A stretch of 64,000 nt of DNA, from contig CAKAKS010000031.1 of assembly GCA_916700875.1 (NCBI GenBank), forward strand, positions 7,580,977 to 7,644,976, written 5' to 3'. The notes beneath the pieces were generated by a model, which was not told the DNA's origin, made no database searches, and saw only the letters and a program-made list of their open reading frames with translations. The stretch is from Sebastes aleutianus (lineage: Eukaryota; Chordata; Actinopteri; Perciformes; Sebastidae). Shown here piece after piece: positions 1 to 12,479 of this stretch. The translations under genes were made by a program, and so were the position numbers. Within the stretch, counting starts at the first letter, position 1. Each line of letters opens with the position of its first letter.

Positions 1-1626
1 ACGGTGGGGCTCGACAGCTTTGGAAACAGCTGCAGAGTGAGACAGGTTGGGATCAGCTTATTATAGTATAATAAAGACCACAATGCCTTGCGAATTACGG
101 TGAAAGAAAATTGGCGGTAGTTAAATTTGTTGACACTGAATACTGAAAATGAGTATCTATCCTATGGTTTAACAATACATTCAATACAATGAATGTAAAG
201 AGAATGACATGATATGGAACCACAGATGCTACCCTTAAGTGACTGAGATGAAACATTATGAAATAAAGGTATTTTAATGCACACAGGCACACACACACCC
301 TATATATTTTACCCCTGCTCTGATGAAAACATAGCTGACATCAGGGATAATTGACCTTTCTCTCCAGCCAAAAACTGGTGTTACATTACATAATTGACAC
401 AATGCTCCCACCATGTGGTGTACTTTAGCACTACATAGTTTTAATCAATAATATATTTAGCATGCAACTTGTTTCACTTTTGTTATTTACTGCAGTCCTC
501 AAGCTTTGATCATTTATGGAAACGTTTCAGACACATTTTGTGTGTGTCTCAGTGCACATTTTCACGTAAGCGTAAGGAATATAAAATCGGAACGAGATCA
601 GAAACAGAATAAACTTTGGATACACCAGCTGGATATTTCTTTTTTTGTTTGCACAAATACTGACTGAGATCTTCAAGATCATACGGATTAACCGTTTTTT
701 ATGTTATTTTTGATTGCATTTTAAAAACCCTGGAGCTCATGTAAATTCCTCATGCAACGGCATTGTGGTTAATGAGACTCCCTTCATGTTGCGTCTCACA
801 ACAGAGAAACCTGTTGCCAACTGCTGACTCCTCTGTGGTTTGAAGCATTCAAACTTGTTGAACTTGAGGGCCACACCCCAATAAGCAATGTCACAACAGG
901 CCTTTTTCCACAGTGGCCTGCAATACTCCTGATGGTTTAATCTTTAATAATTACTGCTGTATTTCTTTCTGTGTCAAGTGCTGATTTAAAAGAGTGTGTG
1001 GAGAAAGTATTAGTGTAGTCTGAGCCAGTCTGAGATGGAGGGAGTCATTTATGTCTGATGGTGGATGCAGATGGTCAAATTTAGTTCAGGAAGTTGTCAT
1101 ATCAGTCTGGCAGCTACATGACATTCAACCTGCTTCTACCATTGAGATTCAAAGTTTCATTCTTGACTTTCGAAAACAGCAGTTGACAAAACAGTCTCAC
1201 CTCAAGGTCCATTTTAGTAGCTGTTTTGGAGCTTTCGATTGTATCGAGGTCAAGATTGAACTTTGAGCCCCAACTTTAAAGCCAGCAGGGATGAGAAAGT
1301 CTTTGAAGTGCTCAGCAAAATTTTGAATATATAAATATTCTATGATCTATCAATGCCATGTTTTTATGGCTTCACAATTACATCAAATAGAAATATTGTA
1401 TTTTCCTGTAGCGCAGCTGGACATATTTGTTATTTTTGGAAGAATCTTTGAAATGTCCAGAATTTAAAATAACATTTTGTGGGTGTACAGTCGATGTTTT
1501 CAACACAGTTTTTGCTGCAAAATAGGAGTTAAAACAGGTGGGTGGGAGCACCTGTGGAACTGGCAGAGATAAATGAATGAAAGAAATAAGTTGGGCTGAT
1601 GATAATTCATGGTGAGACAAACTACT
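1..1626. other. Upstream non-coding sequence
   Basis: No gene could be supported here. The short open frames on both strands have no family resemblance and no matching splice structure. The sequence is AT-rich and of mixed composition. It ends where the tandem array upstream of tesc begins. Confidence 0.5.
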
Positions 1627-2690
1627 ACTTTCACATTTTTCTTTTTACTTTTTTCGACAAACTATACGATGTGATTTGTTTATGACTTTTTCGATATACT
1701 ATACAATTACTTTTTATGACTTTTCAACACAATAGTCCCTACTATGACTTTTTTTTATGACTTTTTTCGACATATTATAGTATGATTTTTTTTTTTTTTA
1801 CTTTTTTTCTACATACTATACAATGACTTTTTATGATTTTTTTGACATAGTGGGTGTACTGTAACTTTTTTTTTCAAAATAATAGGTTGTAATATGACAT
1901 TTTTATGACTTTTTCAATATACTATACAATTCCTTTTTATGACTTTTTAAAAACACTATACAATGACTTTTTATGACTTTTTTGACAGACTGCACTATGA
2001 CTGTTTCCGACATACGGTAGGCCCTACTGTGACTTTTTTATGACTTTTTTTAGACCTACCATCGTATGATTTTTTTTCTCTCTACATACTATACAATGAC
2101 CTCTTATGATTTTTTGACATAGTGGGTGTACTATAACTTTTTTTTTGTTGCTTTTTTCAAAATAATAGGTTGTACTATGACTTTTTCGATATACTTTACA
2201 GTGACTTTTTGTGACTTTTTTTCGACATAGTATACTATGACTTTTTTAAAACTTTTTTCAGCATACTATACTATGACTTTTTTTAGACTTAATATACTGT
2301 ACTATACAAAATAAATTCAAATTTCTGTGCAGTTTGAAACGTTATTATCTCTCATCTTTCAGTCATTTGAGTCTGTATTCTGATATCTGAGAACTACTTG
2401 TTCTTACTCTCTATCTTCCCAGCTTGGTACATTACTACTACTATTTGTTTTACTTTTTTTCAGCATACTATACAATTACTTTTTATGAGTTTTTGACATA
2501 GTGGGTGTACTATAACTTTTTTTTTCTTTTTTCAAAATAATAGGTTATACTATGACTTTTTTATGACTTACTACTTTTTGTGACTTTTTTTCAACATGAA
2601 AACATGACTTTTTTTCTTTCTTTTTTTTAACTTTTTTCAGCATACTATAGCCTACTATGACTTTCTTTTAGACATAATATACTGTACTAT
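1627..2690. repeat. Degenerate AT-rich tandem array (TATGACTTTTT / CGACATACTATAC units)
   Basis: About 1 kb of imperfect tandem repetition. Each unit combines a 'tatgactttttt' part with a 'cgacatactatac' or 'cagcatactata' part, sometimes followed by 'tgacatagtgggtgtactataac'. Unit length varies because the T-runs expand and contract. The array is split by a stretch of unique-looking sequence (about 2311-2450) and then resumes. It lies directly upstream of the presumed tesc promoter and has no coding potential. Confidence 0.85.
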
Positions 2691-2830
2691 ACAAAATACT
2701 TCAAATTTCTGTGCAGTTTGAAACGTTATCTCATCTTTCAGTCACTTGAGCCTGTATTCTGATATCTGAGAACTCTACTTGCTCTTATACTCTCCATCTT
2801 CCCCTCCTGGTACATTACTACTATATAAAC
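2311..2830 (+). repeat. Two direct copies of a ~140-bp segment flanking array sequence
   Basis: The segment beginning 'caaatttctgtgcagtttga' and ending 'ggtacattactact' occurs at about 2320-2442 and again at about 2701-2824, with a few substitutions and small gaps. Array sequence lies between the copies. The second copy runs straight into the TATATAAA of the presumed tesc promoter. A unit made of array plus flank has therefore been duplicated in tandem. Confidence 0.75.
2822..2829 (+). promoter_or_regulatory. tesc: Candidate TATA box of tesc
   Basis: TATATAAA about 300 bp before the tesc start codon, in the right orientation and outside the tandem array. A start of transcription near 2855 would give an unspliced 5' UTR of about 270 nt. 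This rests on motif and position only; the AT-rich surroundings make a chance match possible. Confidence 0.35.
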
Positions 2831-3127
2831 AAACAGTGAATGGTCGCTGCAGCCTCTGAATAAATCAACTAGTCCGGATGAATAATTGAAACTGCAGCCT
2901 GTTGTGTCGTCATCAGGACGGTATAGTCGCGGAAGTAGCTCGAGAGGATGAGACCTGCCTCGCGACCGCACAGGGACAAGAAGTGTGAGCTCGGGATCTG
3001 TCATACAAACACCAAAGGTGGAGATGGATGAGTCTGAGACTACATGATCCTCAGAGATCCGTGAACAATAACAACACTTTCGGTTCATTTCTGCTCATTC
3101 CGTCCGGTGGGAGATCCTTGTCGAGGT

Positions 3128-6100
3128 ATGGGTGCTCTGCAGTCCTTACCTGGTCAACCACAATACGTTGATCTGGCGGAAAAGACTGGCTGTGAGTAAT
3201 CATCAACGTTATTATTGTTTTGCTTTAGTGTTAAGGCATCAGTCAGACGTGTAGGATGTGTGCAAACATGATCTCACCGCACCGGAAATATGATTTCATT
3301 CACACTCATTTCTCATCTTAAAGGGGAAATCCGACCATTTCACAGTAAAAAGAGATGATCATTATTTGCCTTTATAGTTTCCAGCATCTCTAAAGGAAAA
3401 CCAGTCTGTGTGGTGCAAGCAGTAATCAATTATTTACATCGCAAGTTAATGGAAGTGTAACTTTACCCAGTTTACAGAGAGAGAGGTGCAGTTAATAATA
3501 GATTAGACACTGTATTGAAAGCGTTGACACAACAGTTTAAGAGAAAGAGGGTAAATCTTTTGTGACTTTTAGCTATTATGCAACAATAGCTACTTTAATT
3601 CACCTGTAGCCTCATATGAAAGAGATGTGTAATGTGCAGGTGACAGCAGACAGCAAACCAAAGTGTTTTACATAGAATATGAATATCCAAATGTGCTGCC
3701 TTGAACGCCTCCAGCAAAAATGTGTGAGGGAATAAAGAACTTGCTTATTTAAATGTCAAAATGATGAATATCTTATAGGTTTTGAAGAGTTGTTTGACTT
3801 TTTTTATCATTTAGGCTATTTATGCATGCACAAAAGTCAACTTTTCTGTTTTTAGTTTCATTTGAGCAGATTGCAGTCCTGCATAAAAGATTCAAGCAGT
3901 TGAGCCACAATGAAGATACGCTGCTGTAAGTTTTATGATTTTTTTAAGCGCTATGTGGTGTAATGTGTTTGTTTTTTTTAAGTGCTACCTTCAGATTTTC
4001 GTTTCGTTATCATTTGATTTGTTTCTTTAAAGGACCAGTGTGTGGGATTTAGTGTCATGTGAGGTTGCAACCAATTGAGTGCCCTTCCGCTCACTCCACC
4101 TTTTCCAAAACTGCGGTATAACGTGAGCAACCGAGGGCAAAACTGCGGTAACACCGTGGTATAGTTCAGGACCTTTGCCTCGCACTACTTCAGGAGCAAA
4201 GTCAGATGGCGGCTGGCAGTACCACGGTATTACACTCTGCGTGCGGCTCACGTTACCTCGGTTTTGTAAGTGTGTCGGAGAACTATACGGTGGCCTTCCG
4301 GTAGCGTAAAAGTTCAAATAGGGTCACTGTCCGTTCTGAGCTACTGTAGAAACATGGCGGAGCAACATGAAGAGGACCCGCTCCCTATGTAGATATGAGG
4401 GGCTCAAACAAAAACACAATGATTCTTAGTTTCAGGTGATTATATTATAAATGTTATAATCTAATCCTACACACTGGCCCTTTAAGCAAATCAGCCTGGC
4501 AGCTGACCAGCTTTCTTTGGAAGTGGAAACCTGCCTAACAGGCTTTATGTTTAGCACCCACAGCTTGCAACTTGTGGCGGTGATTATATATTGCAGTATG
4601 TGACACCATAAAAGACACTCCTTAAAAATGCTCTTTACACCCTCAGGAGAGATCACTTCAGCCAAATCCCAGATCTAGCATGCAACCCCATCCGTACGCA
4701 GATAATAGAGGCCTTCTTTGACAGAAGGTACAGTGATGCCTGAACTTGTAGTATTGGGTGAGATAAGATTCAAGAATTTGCTGAAGTGCAGGGATCCGTA
4801 CGTACTCAATCGCTCCATCTATATTTTCTTTAGAAACTTTCGTCAGAATGGCGAGGGCAACATCGAGGAGATCGGCTTCGAGGAGTTTCTGTTGGTCATG
4901 TCCCATTTCAGGCCCCCGTCACTGCACATGATGGCGGAACAGCGTGAGGATGTCAGGAGGGATAAACTGAGATGTGTGTGTCTTCAAATCACACGATCAC
5001 ATGCTTGACGTTATCTGTGGCTGACACACAACTGATGGCTCTGTTTTTCTCTGCATGCAGTTTTATTCAACATGCATGACACCGACAACGACGGCACGAT
5101 AACCCTCGAGGAGTACAGACACGTAAGCCTCTGCTCACTTCTGTTGACCAAATCTTTTGCACCTTTTTAATGAACTTTAGTCGTCATATAACCAGTGAAG
5201 ATTGTAACAATCTCTCTACTCTACAGTTTGAGGAAATAATCACGAGTTCATCATGTGGATTTGACACCTGTGTCTGTTTTAATCAGCATCATTTGGACAT
5301 TTTCAGCTGAAATTTGAAGGTGATCAGAAGATGCAGATTCTCTATTTTATTTCAACTTGTTGTCCAGGTGGTGGAGGAACTGTTATCTCTCAGCGAGACC
5401 ATGGAGAAGGACACAGCCAAAAGCATTGCGGATGCAGCCATGTTGGAGGTGGCCAGTATCTCAATGGGTCACATGGTATGTGAGCTGTAGTATAGCTAAA
5501 GATAACATTAAAGGGATAGTTTGGGTGTTTTGAAGTGGAGTTGTATGAGGTACTTATCCATAGTCAGTGTATTACTTACAATAGATGACGGTCGGCACAC
5601 CCCCAGTTTGGAGAAGCAGACAGGAGTTTGATGCACGAAAGCAAAGCAATGTACCGCTGTGGAAGGGGGCTAACAGCAAAACGTATTTTAGCCACCTAAA
5701 AGAAAGGTGAATTAGAATATTTTCGCTGATTTATCTTGCCATGAGACAGCTATACAGTCTATGTTTCCGACGGGGAGCTGAAGCCGTTATCTATGCTCTC
5801 GCCAAAGCAATCAGACTCCTTTGAAAACAGGACTCGGTCAAAACCGAGTATAAGTCCGGACCGTGTATGGTCAGTCTGTGAAATTGTTATACAAATGGTC
5901 AGTGGTCATGTCTATAATGTTAAAGCCAGCGTTACATGTCCATCATGTCCAGCGAGGACACTAGGTCCTGCTCCACTCAACTGGCCGTTCAAGCGGTGAC
6001 GTTCCCTAACGTGGAATGCATGCGATCGGTCCCTGCAGGTTTTCTGCTTGCCATTTCAAACAGGAAACAACATGGCAGCCTGCTAGTAAAATTTCCGTTC

Positions 6101-7170
6101 TTCCGTCTAAACAATCCACCAAAATCTACTTCTGAAAACATTTTAAGCGAATAATAGGCTATGCCATTGCTGAATCTCGTTTTAGAGCTAGATCGCCTAG
6201 TTTGACAGCTGGGTCCAACTTTTGTGAGCCGGATGCGGCGCGCTGGACGGGCTCATTTGGATAAAGGACTGTTCCCTGCCTTTTTATTTTGAAGGAGCAA
6301 TGGCCAATGAGGAAATTCCAACACTTGGCCGACCAATCGTGTAACTTCATCACTCAGTCAGTCAGTCACTCAGAGACAGCGTTTAATACAGTCATTTTAC
6401 ATCGCAGAACACTGGACAACTCCCGTGTTCTGCAAGGTCAAATTACATTTTTTTTTTCAATGTTGTCCAGTTGCTTTGGCAAGAGCATTGATGGATACAA
6501 CGGCTTCAGTTCCCTGTCGTAAAGGGCTGTCTGACGGCAAGGTAAACCGGTGACAATATTCTAAATATAGTTTACAATTAAACCATTATTGGTTTTTTTA
6601 AGTGAGCCTTTCTTTTAGGTGACTAAAATACATATTGCTGCCGGCCCTATCCACAGCAGTACATTGCTTTGCTCCCATGTCGGTACTCCTGTCTGCTTCT
6701 CCAATCTGGGGGTGTGCCGACCGTTATCTACTGTAGGTAATACACCTACTATAGATAAGTACCTCATACAAACCTACTTCAAAATACCCAAACTATCCTT
6801 TTATGCTGGATTCATTGTTTGTTTGTAACTTTTTCACACGCAGGAACCTGATGAATTCTATGAGGGAATCACGTTTGAGCATTTCCTCAAGGTTGGTACA
6901 CAGAATACACACCATAATACAAAGTTTGCAAAAACTACTTTCTTAATTAATTACCACACTTTGAAAGTGCACTTTGGAGATTCAAATTTGTAGTTTTTGC
7001 AAAGTCAAATAATAAGTCAACCATACCACTTTCAAGGATGGTGACATTATCAGCAAAATACATTTTAAACAACTTAAAACTTTGTTTTTTAGTTGCTGAC
7101 TGGCATTGAGGTTGAATCAAGAATGAACGTTCGCTTTTTGAATATGGACACGACAACCTTCTGTAAGTGA
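3128..7170 (+). CDS. tesc: Tescalcin (calcineurin-homologous EF-hand protein)
   Basis: Eight exons: 3128-3191, 3856-3925, 4647-4727, 4834-4973, 5061-5122, 5368-5475, 6844-6891, 7093-7170; all junctions are GT..AG and in frame, giving 216 residues against 214 in human. The protein begins MGALQSL, an N-myristoylation context (Gly2) as in the family. Exon 5 carries the one canonical EF-hand loop (DTDNDGTITLEE); the N-terminal EF-hands are degenerate, as in other tescalcins. Exon 4 has the 'FEEFLLVMSHFRP' block and exon 8 ends 'VRFLNMDTTTFCK', close to the human 'VRFLNMETMALCH'. Tescalcin is a cytosolic, membrane-associating Ca2+ sensor that binds the Na+/H+ exchanger NHE1 and inhibits calcineurin. 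Intron 3 contains no transposon, but intron 2 holds a MITE and intron 6 a 1.3-kb foldback element. It is convergent with m17 and taok3. Whether this is the only or a duplicated fish copy cannot be told. Confidence 0.95.
4028..4484 (+). mobile_element. MITE copy A (family with AAAGGACCAGTGTGT ends)
   Basis: Lies in intron 2 of tesc. It starts 'aaaggaccagtgtgtgggat' and ends 'tcctacacactggccctttaa', giving inverted termini of about 17 bp. The interior has a region near 'tagaaacatggcggagcaac' that is shared with copies at 21392-21741, 56288-56774 and 60228-60738. It has no transposase and so is non-autonomous. The superfamily is not assigned. Confidence 0.8.
5508..6803. mobile_element. Long foldback DNA transposon relic, TTAA-type site
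   Basis: Fills most of tesc intron 6. The left end (TTAA, then 'agggatagtttgggtgtttt') and the right end ('caaaatacccaaactatcct') are inverted copies that stay alignable inward for roughly 300 bp, including the 'cggcacacccccagtttgga' block and an inner block near 5770-5830 against 6450-6522. The left flank is TTAA and the right flank TTTTAT, a decayed version of the same. No transposase frame was seen. TTAA targeting would fit a piggyBac- or Kolobok-like source, but the superfamily is inference. Confidence 0.8.
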
Positions 7171-8678
7171 GGTTGGTACACTAAACTATGCAGTGACTTT
7201 GGGAAAACCCCGAAGGCGCATAATTACGGTTTCACTATCTGTTTGTCGCTTGCATTGAATAATATGCCTTACTCATGTTTGAATAACTATGCAAATTCGA
7301 TGAAAACATGCAGATTTAATAGAAGTAGTTTATTTGATTGTGAGCAATAATATGAGATAATCAGTCCAATAACAACCAGCCTATTAGTAGTTGGACTAAG
7401 CAATAATCAGATATCCATGTCTGGAGTAGCAGACAGTATGACTCTATGCATGCACATGTTGATGCTTGAAGAACCTTTAAAAATGTTAATGCCATAAATC
7501 AGTAATTATCAGGGATATAAAGGTTTGTCTTTAAATATATCTAGGTGTGTCTAATAATAGCAATGCAATCATTTGAAATGCCTTTTATTTATTATTGCAA
7601 ATATGACACTTGGTGCATGCTCTGCACACATTTACATTTGCACAATAATACCCCATGAAACAGATCTGACTTCAGTTCACGATGTGTGTTTCTGATAAAA
7701 AGGAAACGGGGAGTGCTGTCATGCAAGATTAAACGCTGAAAAGCAGTATCTTATCAGTCCTTATTTACGGAAGACTGACTGATTCACACATGATAATTAG
7801 TCATAGAGATATTTTAATACAGATTGTGCATGAAAAGTCTCTCAAGTATCATAACATCTTGAGAGACCATCGTGCTTGACGGTGAAACGTTTTGTCTTAA
7901 CTACCCTTAAAACCCTCTGTATTCCAATTTATAATCCAACATGTGAACAAAACGTTTGCAGCTTCATTGTGTCAGAAGTTTAAATAACTATACCAGCATT
8001 TAAAATGTTAAACCAGACTTAAGCTCTCCTAATGCTTGTTTCATTATCATTCACACTATTACTCCAATCTTTTGTTGTGACTTTTGTGGGAAAATAGACA
8101 CATTTATGAGCAACAAGAACCAAGAACAGTAATCTCATATAAGCCTTTTCAAAAAGGTTCAAAATATCTTTCGCCTCATGTTTCCCGTCAAGCTCATACT
8201 ACTGTCACTATCGGTTAAAAACAAAAATCAATACCTGTTTATTATGTCCCCATCTTTTGGTGTTGCTGTGCAGACAGGTATTGTGGCTTTGTGTTGTGTG
8301 TCAGATAATACTAACACTTATTTTTTTAAATATTTCCTGTGAAAGCCAAGTGATAGACTGTCTAGAATGCCCAAAGATACCCATCAGCACTTCTGATGCA
8401 CTTCAATGTATTCAGTCATGGGTGTATGCTGCCCTCCATGGGTTAAAACATGTAAAGCATGTTAAATGATAATGAACCTGCACCTGATATTTATGTCCTT
8501 TCTGTAGTATGTTTTTTTTTTAGTAGGTTCTGTATGATCTACTGCTTTTCAACATGGTACATGTTGGGTCATCGATTTGCAGGTGCTCGTCAATTGAATG
8601 ATTAGATTTGTCACTTTTACTGTCTGTGTCATTGTATCATTAAAGCTTTTACTTTGTAAAGCTGTCCATATTTTTGCA

Positions 8679-8684
8679 ATAAAA
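8679..8684 (+). terminator. tesc: Candidate polyadenylation signal of tesc
   Basis: AATAAA about 1.5 kb after the tesc stop codon, in 'tttgcaataaaatatgac'. It would define a long 3' UTR across 7171-8700, which holds no other recognisable gene. Earlier AT-rich signals cannot be excluded. Confidence 0.3.
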
Positions 8685-8869
8685 TATGACATACAGTATG
8701 TAATTGTGTTTCAGATTTCTAATTGACTACTTGTGTTCATTAGTGGACAGTCACGTTGAATATCATTCTGTTTATCTTTCTTTAGTTCTGTAGAGAAATG
8801 TTGCTGAAGTTTTCACTTATTCAGTGAAATATGTATATAGCTATACCAGATGGATTGGCACAAACATTT

Positions 8870-9610
8870 GCAGAGACATTACCAGATGATGTATCCTAAT
8901 GATTTTGATTAAAACCTCTGACTTATTCTCTAGCGCCACCATCAGGTTGAAATTAGTTTTTTTATTTAAATTTCTCATCAAATATTAGATGGGTTGCCAT
9001 AAAAATTGGGTACAAATATTGGTGACCCTGAATTGTAATAACTTTGGTTATCCCTTAACATGTAGCGCCATCATCAGGTCACAATTTCAATTTGGTCCAA
9101 TATATTGTTTTATGACCAAATACATGCAAAACACACACACACACACACACACACAATAGAGATGGACAATTGAAGTAAAACAAATCTCTTACTTTCTAAT
9201 AACCTAAGCCCTAGCCTTAGGAAGAAACGCCTAAAATAGCATACCCAAAATGAATCTGGAATAGCTCCTCAACCATAAGGCTTATATGCATATTTCTGGT
9301 CTCCTTTGAAAGGTAAGAAGCTAAGGAATATGAATCCACTGTAAGTAAACATATTTCTATTACCGTTTCAGAGTAAAATTAGTCCGTTATTTGAACATAA
9401 TGCACCACATAGAGTGTTTATGCCAGTGGCCGGCCCTAACTTCAGCTGTACTTTGTGTTTGTTAGCATGCTAACACGCTAAACCAAGATGGTGAACATGG
9501 CAGACATAAGACCTGCTAAACATTAGCATGTTAGCATTGTCACTTTGAGCATTATTAGCATCATGATGTGAGCATTAAGCTGATGCACGCAGCCTCACAG
9601 CTAGCATGGC
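8870..9610. repeat. Dispersed fish repeat with CA microsatellite
   Basis: This stretch has the phrases of a family seen again near 17519-18240, 36090-36380, 41780-41890 and 57485-57730: 'ccagatggattggcacaaac', 'cgccaccatcaggttgaaat', and a run rich in 'gttagcatgctaac' and 'attagcatgttagcattgtc'. A (CA)n run lies at about 9131-9154. No coding capacity was seen. This is an old, decayed non-autonomous element. Confidence 0.6.
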
Positions 9611-11121
9611 TGTAGACTCATTTCCTATGTTTTTAATCTCATGTTTACATGGGAATACCCTACAGAAAACAATAATGCAGTTGAGAGTGGGTATTTTTCT
9701 TGACCTTGGAAACTGTACTATAGTTTGACAAAATGTGTATAGTATATTGTAGTTGTGCAGAAGTTGACACATTTTCATAGTGATGTGCTGATGACAGGTG
9801 GATCGGTTGTTACAGCAAAAGGCCCCTCCTGTTGTGTTCAGGTTTGCATGTTCTTCCTTGTGCAGATTATCTGGCGTTTCTCCAGAGTCAAGTGGATTAG
9901 GGAGTGTTTTACTTGGAGGATTTGTGACTATAGTCCAACACATACAGTACTGTAGCCTGTCTGCTGGGGTGTACTTCATCATTGCTCTCTGTGGTCGTGT
10001 AAAGCATTAAGTGGTGAAAATAAATGAATAATGTAGACTGAAGAATGGCTGTTGTCCTGAGGTAGCCTCTGCGTTTGTGCTTTAAATAAAGCAGAGTTAT
10101 AACAGGGAACTTGATTCATGACCCAGAGTGAATCCCCCATCTACTTCCAGTTTCCCGAGAGCTTGTGATCTGAGGAAAGTTTAGTTAAGCATTACTTCAT
10201 TCCAGCAGCAATATTTGGTATCTTTGTTATATATACATATATGTAGATGACAAGTTTGCGTGCAGCGTCTGTTATTCATCTATTTTAAAATTAGGGGTTT
10301 TCTGCAGACTCCTCTTCTGTTTTCCCCATCTCACCCTTCACACACTTGCGTCTCCATCTATATGAGGGTGCAAACAACACATACAGTGATCTGACCCACG
10401 CACACCCACACCTTGTGACTGGCCAGACAGTCCGCCAGTTTCATGAAATCTTTCCTATCCGATACTGCCTTGTGTTGAACACATGCGTCATTCTGAGCTG
10501 ATATCCCACAGTCAGCGTCTCAGCAGCTTCCTGATTTTCTTTTAACCCCTCTTGATGGACGTATTCTGCACATGATGCTTCCAGCACAAATTATACTATT
10601 TTAGTTAGTTTTATTTACACTTTTTTGCAGAGACAATCTTTGTTAAGCAGTGTAGAAACAGATATATTGTTATACAAGCTGAGTCCAGCAAAGACGAAGA
10701 CGCATGTAGTGCATGAAAATCTATTTTTGAGATTTTCCAGACACTCCCGTGTTGCTGAAATTGTACATTATTGATGCAACCACACTGAGAAATGAAAGAT
10801 CATAAAGAAGTACAGCTGCAAAGTATCCTTTAATAATTCTGTACACAGCAAATAAGTTTACATCAGCAAAGTAGAACCTTACATAACATATTAGACATAT
10901 TAAATATACATAGCTTGCATAGACACCTTCACACTCTTGCTCTTTAACAGCATCCCTCTTATCAGAAATAAGAAAATAAATAATAAATACCATAAATAGG
11001 CTTCATAACACTGATGTACCCGCCACCTTCATACTACTCACTTATATCTTTTATAGTCTTCATCAACCCATTGAGGATAAGTGCTGTTGAAAAACTGTCT
11101 AAGGCCAGCCTTAGGTCATCC
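9611..11121. other. Non-coding interval between tesc and m17
   Basis: No gene was recognised. Both tesc (+) and m17 (-) end toward this interval. Its right part is probably the m17 3' UTR: on the - strand an AATAAA occurs at 10610-10615, about 500 nt past the m17 stop. The open frames here (for example on the - strand around 9575-9982) resemble no known protein. Confidence 0.4.
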
Positions 11122-12298
11122 TCAGAAGAGTGAGTTAATTTGTATCCTCCTCCTGCACACTTTGTTTTTTAGAGTCCTCAGTTCTCGAGTAACGTTTGAC
11201 AGCAGCTTCAGGTAGGTCTTCAGGACCACACAGCCGTAGACCTTCTGCTGGAAGACGTTCTGAGGCGGCGGTAGTGTCGTCGGCCCTCCTGCTGGCTCTG
11301 GCATGGGCAGGTTTGGGAAGAGGCTCTGATAGAAGCTGTTTACGAGAGCGGCCAGGCTCCTGCTGCTGGCCCTGACTCGGTTCAGGTCTGTCAGCAGCGG
11401 GCTCGTGGGTAACTGCAAGTCCGTCTGCTGCTCGTACACTCGTTTTAAATGCGGGAAGAAATCTTGGAGGTGCGTGTAGATGCTCACTATCCTCTCTGAG
11501 GGCTCCAGGCCGGAGATGTTGGGGTCGGGGACGTCGTTGACTGACACCTTGCAGAAGAGCTCTGACATTTCTCCTTGAGCGGCTTTCTGCAAAAAAAAAA
11601 ATATCAGACTAAGTTAAAGAGGAACATGAATAGTTGGCATATTGTGTTTTTAAAACAGGGTGGAGATTTAACACAGCAAAATAAAAATGCAGCACTTTTA
11701 TGTCTGTACTCACATATGTTTTGATTAGGTCGCCAGATTGCTTATGTATGAGTCTGGTAAGCTTCAAGGTCTGCTGCAGAGAATTCCCACACTGCTGGTT
11801 TCTGCTTGCTGCCACAAATCGTGTTGAATCAACAGCCATAACCAGCAGGAGAGAGAGTAATGCTGCGGAGAAAGGAAGCTGGTCAGTTAAGGTTATCCTG
11901 CATCCTAGCGGTGAGGGGAACTTAAAAGCCACAAGTAGGAAGGCAGGAGTGATAAAAATAGACTTGAATAGAAATATTCAGCAAAAAAAGGACACCAGAA
12001 GTCTGCTATATTATCAGTTCAGACATTTTATAGAACCATATACTGTAGTTAAAGTATGTTTAGATGCCAGCAAATATTATCAGTCTCTTTAAATATTGTC
12101 CAGATTCTCCAAAACTAATTTACTATAACTAGAAAACGACATGTGTTCAAAAAACGGTTGAATCTGAAACTTCAGTCAGTTTCACAATTGCTGTAAGGCA
12201 CCGAAAATAACCACAATGGAAAGTAAAGATGCATTATTGTTTTGTATTTTAATAGAAAAGTAGATAAATAAATCAAACTTACTTGTTGCTGGTTCCAT
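11122..12298 (-). CDS. m17: Cytokine M17, LIF-like member of the IL-6 family
   Basis: Three exons on the minus strand, 12298-12283, 11862-11714 and 11586-11122, give 209 residues. Exon 1 codes for only five full residues, the tiny first exon typical of LIF-type genes. Exon 2 completes the signal peptide (MEPATTLLSLLLVMAV) and holds helix A with one Cys. Exon 3 codes for the remaining helices, with Cys in 'LFCKV', 'YGCVV' and 'KVCRR' and possible N-glycosylation at NIS and NVT. The 'AAQGEMSELFCKV' and 'NVFQQKVYGCVVLKTYLKLL' blocks line up with LIF 'TAQGE..' and 'DVFQKKKLGCQLLGKYKQII'. M17 is a secreted four-helix cytokine expected to signal through gp130-type receptors and JAK/STAT. CNTF, CLCF1 or CT-1 are less likely because of the signal peptide and exon layout. 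A candidate STAT site lies upstream at 12468. Confidence 0.85.
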
Positions 12299-12467
12299 AA
12301 ACTGTTTAAAATGCATACTCTTTACATGACCATTCATTCTCCACTCGGTGTCACAGGCCAATTGCACGGACTCGTCATAATCACACTGCTTTCAAACTTT
12401 TTTAAAAGACAGAAACCACACATTTGTCATAGGAGGAAATGACGTGCACTTTGTGAGGCAACCAAAT

Positions 12468-12476
12468 TTCCCAGAA
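12468..12476. promoter_or_regulatory. m17: Candidate STAT/GAS site upstream of m17
   Basis: TTCCCAGAA, a perfect TTCN3GAA palindrome, 170 bp upstream of the m17 start codon. IL-6-family genes are often under STAT control, so a feedback site is plausible. A nine-base motif can occur by chance, so this is only a candidate. Confidence 0.3.
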
Positions 12477-12479
12477 TGT

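Noticed and set aside
4718..5008. A 96-residue single-exon gene on the + strand
   Set aside because: It is exon 4 of tesc read through its flanking introns; splice sites and frame place it within tesc.
9575..9982. 135-residue frame on the - strand
   Set aside because: No recognisable domain, no conserved composition, adjacent to dispersed repeats.
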